A stretch of DNA of 64,000 nucleotides from Phaseolus vulgaris. Lineage: Eukaryota > Streptophyta > Magnoliopsida > Fabales > Fabaceae. Position numbers and translations under genes: made by a program. Shown here in pieces: positions 55,881 to 64,000 of the stretch (the stretch's first letter is position 1; the number at the start of each line of letters is the position of its first letter). The notes below the pieces were generated by a model. The model saw only the letters and a list, made by a program, of their open reading frames with translations. It was not told the origin of the DNA and did no database searches. The stretch spans positions 16,201,250 through 16,265,249 of the forward strand of contig NC_023753.2 of assembly GCF_000499845.2 (NCBI RefSeq). The letters are read 5' to 3'.

Positions 55881-57322
55881 GAGCTTTGTAAGTAAAGACA
55901 AACACAAGTATTACATTGCAATGTCTCTGTTAAAACAGTTTTAAGGGGGCACTCTTCTTTCCCTAAGGAGGGTTTTTAATGAGGCCACCCAATAAAAGAA
56001 GAGTTTTCGAAGTATAAGGTGTTTTCAGATCGCATATGTGTTATTTCCAAAAGTTTCGAAGAAAGACCTTGTCATTCGTACATGATTTGAGGCACGAAAA
56101 GATATGTCGCGTGTTTTCTGAAGTTTTAAAGTCCTCATCGTTTTTCGGCGATTAGAGGCACCAGTTAAGTTTTTAAGTCCTCATCGTTTTTGGCGATTAG
56201 AGGCACCAGTTAAGTTTTTAAAGTCCTCATCGTTTTTCGGCGATTAGAGGCACCAGTTAAATTTTTAAAGTCCTCATCGTTTTTCGGCGATCGGAGGCAC
56301 CAGATGGAAGACCTCAACGCCCTCGCGCGTTTTGAGGCAAGTTAAAGACCTCCTCGCCGTTGTGCGGGCGCAGGCGAGAAAGGTCCTCAGTGCATCCAGG
56401 GGGGAGGAGATGTACGCCCTGGGCAAGTTGAGGCACCGGATAAAGTCCTTATCGCCGTTGTGCGAACTAAGGCCCATCAAAGACCTCCTCGCCGTCGAAG
56501 CGAGTGCAGGCGTGAGAAAGAAAAGGTCCTCAGTGCATCCAGGGGGGAGGAGATGTACACCCTGGGCAAGTTGAGGCACCTGACAAAGTCCTTCTCGCCG
56601 TCGAGCGAGTTAAGGCCGTTTAAAGTCCTTCTCGCCGATGAGCGAGTTCAGGCGAGCAAAAGTCCTTCTCGCCGATGAGCGAGTTCAGGCGAGTTAAAAG
56701 ACCTTCTCGCCTGTGCGCGAGTATAGGCAAGATAAAATCCTTCTCGTCTTGAACGAGTTCAGGTATGGCGAAGAGGGTGGAAGAAGCTTGAAAGGTGGCT
56801 AAGGTAGGTTCGAAGAGAACGCCTAGCCAGCCAGTCTTTAGCTCTGAGGTTCAGGGGAGGTAAAGGAAGGTCCCAAAGGGCATTTCTGCCTCAGATAAAG
56901 AGATGACTGCCAAAGCCTGAGGCTAAGGAAAGCTGGTGTTGCCAAGAGGTCTAGGTGATCGCGAAAGTTCAAACACGGCGAGAAGGCTGAAAGACTTGTT
57001 TGATAAAGCGGGTCAAGTGGGACGTTGTTTGAACCAATGATTGAATCACAGTTCATTGCTTGGAACTTTTCTTACGATCAGGTTAGTGCCTCAGGGGTAC
57101 AAGTTGTTTAAAGCGATTATTGCTTAAGTTCGAATCAGCTCGAAGAAGTTACGCCAAAGGTCATGTTTGCAAAATCGCTAAGTTAAGCGTAGCAGAGTTA
57201 GGCATACAAAGAAAGTAAAGCGCTCAAGAGAAGTCAGAAGACATATCCAAATTTCGCTATTGAAATAAGTAGCTGTTCAAAATACATGTGCAAGAGTTTT
57301 TACAAGATAAATACAAGTGAAT
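55881..57322. other. T3 convergent spacer
   Basis: Between the ends of pol (+) and the antisense gene (-). Contains the tandem-repeat block at 56115-56760 and otherwise non-coding flank, matching T1 9266-10698 in reverse. Confidence 0.7.
56115..56760. repeat. Tandem repeats in T3 spacer
   Basis: Four units of about 46-48 bp around CCTCATCGTTTTTCGGCGAT (56130-56300), then irregular GC-rich units with CTCGCCGTTGTGCG or similar words and AGGTCCTCAGTGCATCCAGG, which occurs at 56380 and 56524. T1 has three of the short units. Confidence 0.8.
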
Positions 57323-59947
57323 TCATAAAGAGGCAGATGGGGTAGAGTTGGTTGAGCCTTCGGCGGGAACGACCTTCCCATCTACCACTTCGTTGTCTAA
57401 CGACACCATGCTAAGGTCAAGATCAGGGAAGAGGCATGCAAACTGTTCTCGAGCGGCATCAAACCCAGCAACCAGAATCTGAGCAGAGCTTAGCTTAAGT
57501 TCTTCGATTTGCTTCTGAAATCCTTCAACCTGCTGCTTAAGCTCCTTGTTCTGCTGCTCCAGCTCTTCGACCTGTTTTTGGAGTTGTTTGTTGGTCTCTT
57601 GAGCTTGAAGAAGGTCGTCAGCCACCTTCTTAGATTCTGTTTGAGCCTGGGCCAACTCGGCAACCATCTTCACCTTCTCTTTGTTTGCCTCGGAGAGATC
57701 AGCCATGGCGTCGTCTCTTGCTTTCTCTACTTGCCCAAGTAGCTTCTCACGGTCGATCGACCTTTGCTCCAGCTTCTGTACCTTGTCGGCATTGGCTTGA
57801 ATTTGAGCCTCCAGGTTGCTCGCCTTGGTACGCAGAGGCACGATTCGGCTTTCGAGTTCGACCTTTTCTTGGGCAAGTTCATGGACTTTGCGGCGAAGGT
57901 CAACAGCTTCCTTGCGCGCAAGCCTAAGCTCGGTGTTTAGGGCATCCTCCACTCGAGAATGTTCCATTTCCGCGAGCGTTAGGCTGAATGACACCTTCTC
58001 CACCTCGACCTTCATTGTGTTGTTCTCGGTCTTGAGGTTGTAGATGTCATCCTGTAGCCGCCTGGTGGAGCTCTCCACAGCTCTCGTTATGATTGATGGG
58101 ATATCCTCTGCAATGGTTTTGAGCTTAGCAGTCAGAGGTTCCCACATCCTCGTGACCTCGAGAGAAAGATTTGCAGCTTGGAGAGGCGCCAGGGGGGCTT
58201 GTTGAGGGTTCTCGTCGCCGCCTTCCTTAGCAATATTTTCGGTGTTTGCTTCTTGGCGCGGCGACGCAATCGGGGACTCGGTGATTAGGATTGGAGAGGT
58301 GTGAGCGGCCTCATCCCCGATTGGAACGACTCCTGCAGCTGAGGTGTTGGAAGGAGGGCCCCCTCCTGCTGATATATGTGGAGTGGAGGCGCTCGGGGGT
58401 CCTCTAAGAAGTTTGGCTCTTGGGCCTCAGTTGCAGGCGGCGCAGTGGCCAATGGGACTGCTTGGACTGGTGGTGAAGGGGCTCGTGGCGTTGGCGATGA
58501 GCGAGGAGGGGCAGGTGTTGACGGTGGTGTTGAAGCTGGAAGAGGGGGTGGGGCAGGTGGAGAGGGTGGTGCCACCCTTTTCCTCTTTGTAACGAGGCCA
58601 TCCTCAGTGACCTCGTCGTCCTCTTCCTCATCCTCTTGGACAACTTGGGGGGCCTTCCGCTTTGGCCTCTTAAGGACCAGTTTCTTTCGTTGGGCGGGCG
58701 CCTTAGGCGGTGATCGCCCCTGGATGATGGCCTTCTCGACCGCTGAGTTGGGAACCGTCTGGGAGCTGGTCGCCAACCCATGATTGCGGGCGAGCGCCTT
58801 TAAATCGGCGAGCATGTTCTTACCCAACATGGTGTCTGCATGAAATGAAAGTGCGTAAGTTAGCTCAAAGGAGAAAGGGGTAAGTATACAAGACAATAAG
58901 ACAGCAAAGCAGGCATATGCAGAAAAGATAAAACCAAAGTCTTGTGTGTATTGCACAAGACGCCCATAAACAATATCGGAAGCAATGACAAGACAAAGAT
59001 GTAGCGTCCTAACCTATTTGAAATTCCAACTGGTCCTCAAAGAACTCGAAGGAAATCAGGGTGGGGGTCAAGAATGTTATGTGGGCATCCGCCACCCTCT
59101 TCCAGAAGAGACAAAGGTCTCTGTCCAAAGCTCCCATGCTATCAGGACTTCTAGGCTTCCTGAAGCAGCTCTTGGACTCTTTTTTCCCCTTGTCCACCCA
59201 GTACAAGGGGAAACCGTCGAGAAGGGAAGGGTCTTTGTCGTTTGCGCGGACCTGGATGAACTTCCCCTTCCAATCCTTATACGACTGCTGGAAGATGGAT
59301 CTCCCAGCAATGGCGTTCAGACTGACCCACAGGCGATCGCCTGGGTGTTTGGCCTCAAACAGAAACAAAAATACGTCCACTGACGCAGGCAACCCCAGGT
59401 GGGCGCACGTTACCTCAAAAGCTCGGACGAACGCCCAGCTGTTGGGGTGAAGCTGGGCGGCAGCGATATTGAGCTCGGTTAACAGTTCCCTCTCAAATCG
59501 AGTGAGAGGGAACCTGAATTTAACTTTCTTGAAGAGAGTGGTGTAGACGAAGCAGAAGGGCCCGTCGGCGCTCACTTTATCATCTACGCACACTGGCAGG
59601 GTGGCTGGGCAAGGCAGCACCATCATTCTCTCATCGTGCTCCTTGTGGAATGATTGGTGGGCCTCGTCCCCATTGGTCAATCGCAGAACCGCTCCCGCGG
59701 TGTTCACCGACGACGTTTCCTTTAAGAGGGTTGAGTTAGCCCATGAGTATAACGTCTTGAAGTCTGGCAGTGGGGTGGGGGCTCCTCCAGCGTTTGGTGG
59801 AGTCGCCTGGGCCAGAGTGGTTTGAGAAGGCGCGGGCCTCACAGCCTGCGAAGAGGGAGCACCACGAACTTGCGTAGAGTCGTGTGCTTGTGAAGGGGGG
59901 TTTCGCGCTGACGGAGGGGGGTTCGGGGTGATCTTCGTGCGAGTCAT
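57323..59947 (-). pseudogene. T3 antisense gene (frameshifted)
   Basis: Minus-strand counterpart of the T1 antisense gene. Exon 1 is 59947-59014 (FERELLTELNIA, HPNSWAFVRAF), intron 59013-58836, exon 2 58835-57323 with basic motifs (KRPKRK, KRKR), a proline-rich stretch and a coiled coil, ending in the VVDGKVVP tail. One base is missing in a C run: five (58395-58399) against six in T1 (8188-8193). This ends the protein early, before the coiled coil, which remains open in the old frame from 58147. Also three residues shorter than T1 near GRSIF. It could still make a short protein of core plus nuclear motifs, similar in extent to T2 gene b. Confidence 0.75.
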
Positions 59948-59955
59948 GGTAGCAA

Positions 59956-60188
59956 CTGCAAACGAAGGAGGAAGGAAAAATGATCAGAAGGGTTACGAAG
60001 GCTGACTCAATCATGAATGGAAGGTGAAAGACGAACGAATGTGAGTTCGTTGCGACAATCGGCAAAGCCCTAAGTCACGCAGAAGGAGAAATGGAAAAAC
60101 AGCCCACAACGTATGCACCAGACAGTTATAGGATGATGCAAATCGGTGAAAATGCAAGAAAACCCAGCAGATGAAGGAAAGTAGTTAC
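59956..60188 (-). other. Predicted 5'-UTR intron of T3 antisense gene
   Basis: Minus-strand donor AAG/GTAACTA and acceptor TTTGCAG eight nt before the ATG, same as T1. Confidence 0.6.
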
Positions 60189-60516
60189 CTTTCGATGATC
60201 GGGAGAATGTTAAGGGGAGTTGGTGATCTAGAGCGTCGAGGAACGTCGAGAGCTTTCGCAGAAGAGAAGGAGAGTGTATGCAAGTGTGAAGAAAGTGATG
60301 GAACAGTAGGAGCGTAAGGGGTTTAAGGGTTTTCGAACGGTTTGGGGAAGCGCTAACGACAGATGAAGATGGCCGTTGATGAGAGCCACGTGTCGAATGA
60401 TGCGCGAAGAGTTTGGTGGAGCGTCAGAGCAGCAGAAAGTACTACCGCTTGGAATTCTGCGCCCATGCCACGTAGACCGGTGTTAACGAAGGCTTTTTCA
60501 GTCTTTTCGCTAGACA
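60189..60516 (-). other. Upstream region of T3 antisense gene
   Basis: About 330 bp between the 5'-UTR intron and the polypurine hairpin, matching T1 6066-6393. Probably holds the antisense promoter and first exon; I see no convincing TATA box, so the promoter may lie in the LTR or be TATA-less. Confidence 0.4.
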
Positions 60517-60543
60517 AGTCTTCGCTTAAGACTGGGGGGCTTG
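60517..60543 (+). promoter_or_regulatory. Polypurine tract and hairpin of T3
   Basis: AGTCTT (60517-60522), 5-nt loop, AAGACT (60528-60533), then G6 and the 3' LTR at 60544. Confidence 0.75.
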
Positions 60544-61335
60544 TGTACTGCCCTGGTGGCCGGATGCGATGACGTGGCATCCTGTTACAGTGTAGGCGTG
60601 TTGACAAGGCGCCAGGTTGACAGTTGAGAAGGAAGTCAGGAGGCACGTGTAGTCGCCCATAGTTAAGTTGGCGTGTTCCGATCTCTAGCTTACCAGAATA
60701 GGCGATCGCCAGGTTGAGGACGAAGTCGCCAGATGCAGACTCAGGCGACCAGGCAGTCGGAGATCGCCAGAACAAGCACATCGCCGAAGTTAAAGAAAAA
60801 GCAGATTATGAAGGCGGCCGGCGAGACCACAGGGAAGGTGTATGAAGGCCCTACCTCGCCAGTTTCAGTAGGGATCGCACTCCTGAGTTAGCTATGCACT
60901 GGGCAGCACCATGCATAGGTAACTTAGCCAAAATGAGAGTAGAAGTAGCGCCAAGTCAGGGAGCCTCCAGATGATGGCACGTGTACGGTTGGATACGAGC
61001 CACGTGTCCAAGTCAGTAACTGCCAGGAGAGAGAAAATCACCAGGTATATAAGAGTTCCTAACAGATTTCCTAAGGTACGCACGTTCAGTTCATACACTT
61101 TACGCTTGCGAGAGACAGAGCTGTTTGTGAGAGAGATTTGCACGGTTCCAGTTCTTAGTATTTGGTGATACCGCCACTGACTTGAGCGTCGGAGTGCGAT
61201 CGGCCGCAGCGGCGCCGTATCGTTTCTTTGCAGGTTCTTGAGATAGATCCAGAGGAGGAACGGAAGTGAGAAGCGGCGCGCACGTCGATCCTTTGACGAG
61301 GCATTCTCCAGCGCTCCGGTCAACAGGCAGGATCA
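60544..61335 (+). repeat. 3' LTR of T3
   Basis: 792 bp, nearly identical to 49271-50062; TATATAAG at 61046-61053. Confidence 0.95.
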
Positions 61336-61340
61336 GTTTC

Positions 61341-62199
61341 CATGATTGTTGCTGCTGAAACTGGGGTGGAGCTGCTCCTGTCCTATGCTGTGGAGATCTA
61401 GCATAAGGCTTGTGTGGTTGATGTTGTACCTTGGCCTTCCCACTAGAAGACCCTCCTGGGTGTGATCTCATTACCCTGGAATCACCCTTTTCCAAGGTCT
61501 CCACCATCTTCGCCTTCTCCACTAAGGCAGGAAACTCCGTGATGCACATAGGTGATATAGTCTTCTTCAGCTCATGTTTTAAACCTTCTTCAAACTTCCT
61601 ACACCTCCAAGCCTCAGAGGTAGCTTGGGTGTAGAATCTGGCTAGATACTCAAACCTAGCAGCATAAGCATTCGCTGACATCTCTCCTTGTTCCAACTTG
61701 AGAAATTCAGCTTCCTTTGCAAACCTTGCACTGTCTGGAAAATATTTCTCCAGAAACTTCACTCTAAAACACTCCCAGTCCAAAACTTCAGCTCTGGCTT
61801 CCATCATTTGTTGAGCTCCCATCCACCAGAACTCTACTTCTCCAAACAACAAATATGTAGCAAAAACCAATTTCTTATCCTCAGGGCAGGAGGTTACCCT
61901 AAAGATCTTCTCTAGCTCCCTTATCCATTGGTCTGCTTGATCAGGAGTGGCATAACCCACCCAAGTTCAGTGGGAATGCCTCATAAACTCTGTCAGTCCC
62001 ATCTGTTCCTAGGACAAACTGACATGGGAAGCTGTTGCAGCAGATCTAGCATTTTCCCAATGATACATTGCTGCCTGGTGATTCTGAGCCATTGCCACAT
62101 TCTGTTGTTGGATAGCATTTGTCATCATCTCAATAGCCCTGACAATCTGATTCATCTCAGAAGAAGGTTGGAGAGGGGTAGGAGGTCTAGGAGCCATTC
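61341..62199 (-). pseudogene. gag: T4 gag, N-terminal and core part
   Basis: Starts at the Met at 62199 (APRPPTPLQPSSEMNQ). Core follows with ADQWIRELEKIF, EFWWMGAQQMM, FLEKYFPDSAR and YAARFEYLARFY, typical of chromovirus gag. A frame break with stops lies around 61960-62010, just before the core. The other end is cut by T3; zinc knuckles continue at 49265. It would assemble the particle. Dead. Confidence 0.8.
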
Positions 62200-62319
62200 T
62201 ATAAAACACACAAAAAAGATTCATGCTAAATCCTAAGAATTTTAAACTATGTAGTTTTACTAACAAACAAACTAAAGCACACATAAACAACCCCATAACC
62301 CTTAGGTCTCCTAAGGTTC

Positions 62320-62337
62320 GAACAGCTCTGATACCAT
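62320..62337 (-). other. Primer-binding site of T4
   Basis: Minus strand TGGTATCAGAGCTGTTC, the initiator-tRNA-Met site, two bases inside the 5' LTR. Confidence 0.8.
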
Positions 62338-62339
62338 AA

Positions 62340-64000
62340 TGTAACATCCCTAACTTTTACTTTTTAAAAAATAAAAAATAAAATAATATGCGTACAATAT
62401 CTAATTAACATATAAACATATATTGTTTTCTCATATTTGTATCTCAAAATATATCCCTCTTCATAGGGATTTAATATATACATCCAAAAAGTTTAAAAAC
62501 AAAACAAAGCAAAGCATTCAATTTAAATCTATCTAATCCTTCTACTGCTCACTGAGGAGCTCTATTACCTGCAATCTCATCTGCTCCTGTGTAAATACAC
62601 GATCATCACAGTTAGAGAAACAACACAACCAAATAACAGGGTAAGCTAGTCATATAAAACAAAATTCTATAAAATTTCACTTTGAAATAAATAAAACATA
62701 AATCATAAGTCTCATACAAATTCTCAAATCATCAAATGTCATACAATTTCTCAAATCATCAAGTGTCATACAAATTCTATATTCATCTTTCACATGTCAG
62801 ACTTCCACTGACTCATATAACATAGACACTTGACTCTACTTCCGGAAGACTCGTGCGTTGACTTAGACTCAGAGATTTGCACCTGTCATACTATCTCACT
62901 GTGAAATCCACACAGTTATGCGCATAAAGAATCTCAATATCATATCTCTCCTAGTATGACAGGGTTAACTCATATAACAGGTCAAGTTAGTTATCTTTCA
63001 AACAACTTACCCATTCATATGAACCTCCTTCGACTTTCACCACCTGAATAACTTCATCTATATGATTTCATTATCTCAGGAGAGTCAGGATATCTCCTTC
63101 TAGACGAATCCCTAGTCAATGCACATCCTAAACAATCTTAACACGGTATTTTCTTTCCTGAAAATACTATGTTTTGATTAAAAATTCATATTCTAAACAT
63201 CACAATCTCCAACATCAAACAATCAAATCATTCCACAATTTAGAATTTGCAAAACACACAACAATTCATTTACTAATCATATAAATGTCTTGAATCAAAA
63301 GGATTCCAAAGTGTATCTAAATAACATCAAGTTTTACTATCCAAAAAGAGAGACAATAAAAGGAGAATGAAATAAAATTATCTTCCGACTACAACTATAT
63401 CCAACAGTATTTAATAAAAAGGATGAGGAAGCACAACATGAAAATTAAAGTTTGATAACTTATCTCAAAAACACCATAATTCATATTACAATCAACATAG
63501 CTCTCAAAATAATCAACTCATAATTTACTTTAAAAATTGTCACAAACAATTTTCGTTCATAAACTGAATCATCAAGAAATATTCAAAATATATATGCTCT
63601 GAAATTGTCAAGAAACAAATCATCACAAACCTTTTTCAAATACATTCAGTAATTCATTCAATTCCAAACTTATATACATTCTACATCATCTACTATATCT
63701 AAATTTTACATTTCAATCTCAAAACAGTTTCAATCTCAAACAGTTTCAACAAAATCCTGCAAGCAAAAACAATTGAAATTGGTGACCACGTCACCTCCAA
63801 ATCCAGAATCTTCTAACCTATGGTTTCATTGAAAATAATAAGACTAGCTTCCCTTACCTGAACTTTAGCTGATGCTCACTAAGAGCTCCAAATCTACCAA
63901 AAACCTAAAGGTAATTAACCTGCACCACAGAGTCCTAATCAAAATCTAACTATATAACTAGGACCTTGAGTTAACAGAGATTAACCCGTACAAAATCTAA
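62340..64000 (-). repeat. 5' LTR of T4 (partial, leaves window)
   Basis: 1,661 bp matching 43474 to about 45150. The rest, and the second copy of the target duplication, are outside the window. Confidence 0.9.

Larger units (their letters stand above)
49271..61335 (+). mobile_element. T3: full-length Ty3/gypsy Tat retrotransposon
   Basis: 12,065 bp with 792-bp LTRs (about two differences by eye), flanked by GTTTC (49266-49270 and 61336-61340). Gag-pol on the plus strand, antisense gene on the minus strand. Same family as T1 and very similar to it throughout. Gag, protease and pol share one frame broken only by three TAG codons; the antisense gene has a 1-nt deletion. Inserted in the T4 gag. 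Confidence 0.95.
43474..64000 (-). mobile_element. T4: Tekay/Del-like chromovirus, split by T3, runs off the window
   Basis: Ty3/gypsy element on the minus strand with long LTRs (43474-45660 is about 2.19 kb; the 5' LTR starts at 62340 and leaves the window). RT sequence ([30 protein letters not shown]), double zinc knuckle and a chromodomain-like C-terminus fit the Tekay/Del clade. Interrupted in gag by T3. Multiple frameshifts and stops make it dead. Visible LTR halves differ by under 1% plus an 18-bp duplication in the left copy near 43530. Confidence 0.9.

Overview
The window is intergenic DNA from a flowering plant, probably a legume; that placement is an impression from the element families, not a proof. 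I find no host protein gene, rRNA or tRNA gene. Almost every base belongs to a transposable element. The families are Ty3/gypsy Tat (with a second, archaeal-type RNase H and an antisense spliced gene), Ty3/gypsy chromoviruses (a CRM-like clade and a Tekay/Del-like clade), a Ty1/copia LTR, LINE scraps and one small CACTA DNA transposon.

Layout. 1-3356: 3' part of a gag-only CRM-like element (A1, +) split by a CACTA element (604-1487). 3357-3462: LINE endonuclease scrap. 3463-5260: LTR and leader of A2 (+), continued at 17300 and split by Tat element T1 (5261-17294, gag-pol on -, TSD AGGTG). 17450-19326: LINE RT scrap, a copia LTR on the minus strand with an LTR-like insert, and a (CA)n tract. 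19327-20503 and 41367-42718: leader, gag start and LTR of A3 (-), split by CRM-like element T5 (20504-41366, -, TSD TGAAA). T5's 3' LTR is itself split by Tat element T2 (21388-34466, -, TSD GTCCT). 42722-43152: LTR piece A4 (+). 43153-43473: unassigned. 43474 to beyond the end: Tekay-like element T4 (-), split inside gag by Tat element T3 (49271-61335, gag-pol on +, TSD GTTTC).

Relative order. T2 is younger than T5, which is younger than A3. T1 is younger than A2, and T3 is younger than T4. By eye the paired LTRs differ at about 2 sites in T1 (778 bp each) and 2 in T3 (792 bp each), against roughly 1% in T2, T5 and T4, so T1 and T3 look very recent. T1 and T3 are one family in opposite orientation about 32 kb apart.

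How the genes work together. In each autonomous family gag forms the particle, protease matures it, RT/RNase H makes cDNA and integrase inserts it. None of the full-length elements is intact: T1 has a gag/pol frameshift, T3 has three amber codons, T2 lacks protease and has further breaks, T5 has lost the integrase catalytic Glu region, and T4 has several frameshifts. The Tat elements also carry a gene on the opposite strand between pol and the 3' LTR. It resembles the 'putative gypsy type transposon' domain family and shows a predicted 5'-UTR intron, a coding intron, basic nuclear-type motifs and a coiled coil. T2 carries two such genes in tandem, separated and followed by LTR-derived sequence.

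Most interesting signals: a covarying hairpin ending in TGGCG at a fixed distance below the TATA box of several CRM-like LTR families; a conserved hairpin beside the polypurine tract of both Tat families; the tandem antisense genes of T2, one with an intron that stays open if retained; and premature stops in the Tat genes that all fit C-to-T change at CHG or CG sites.
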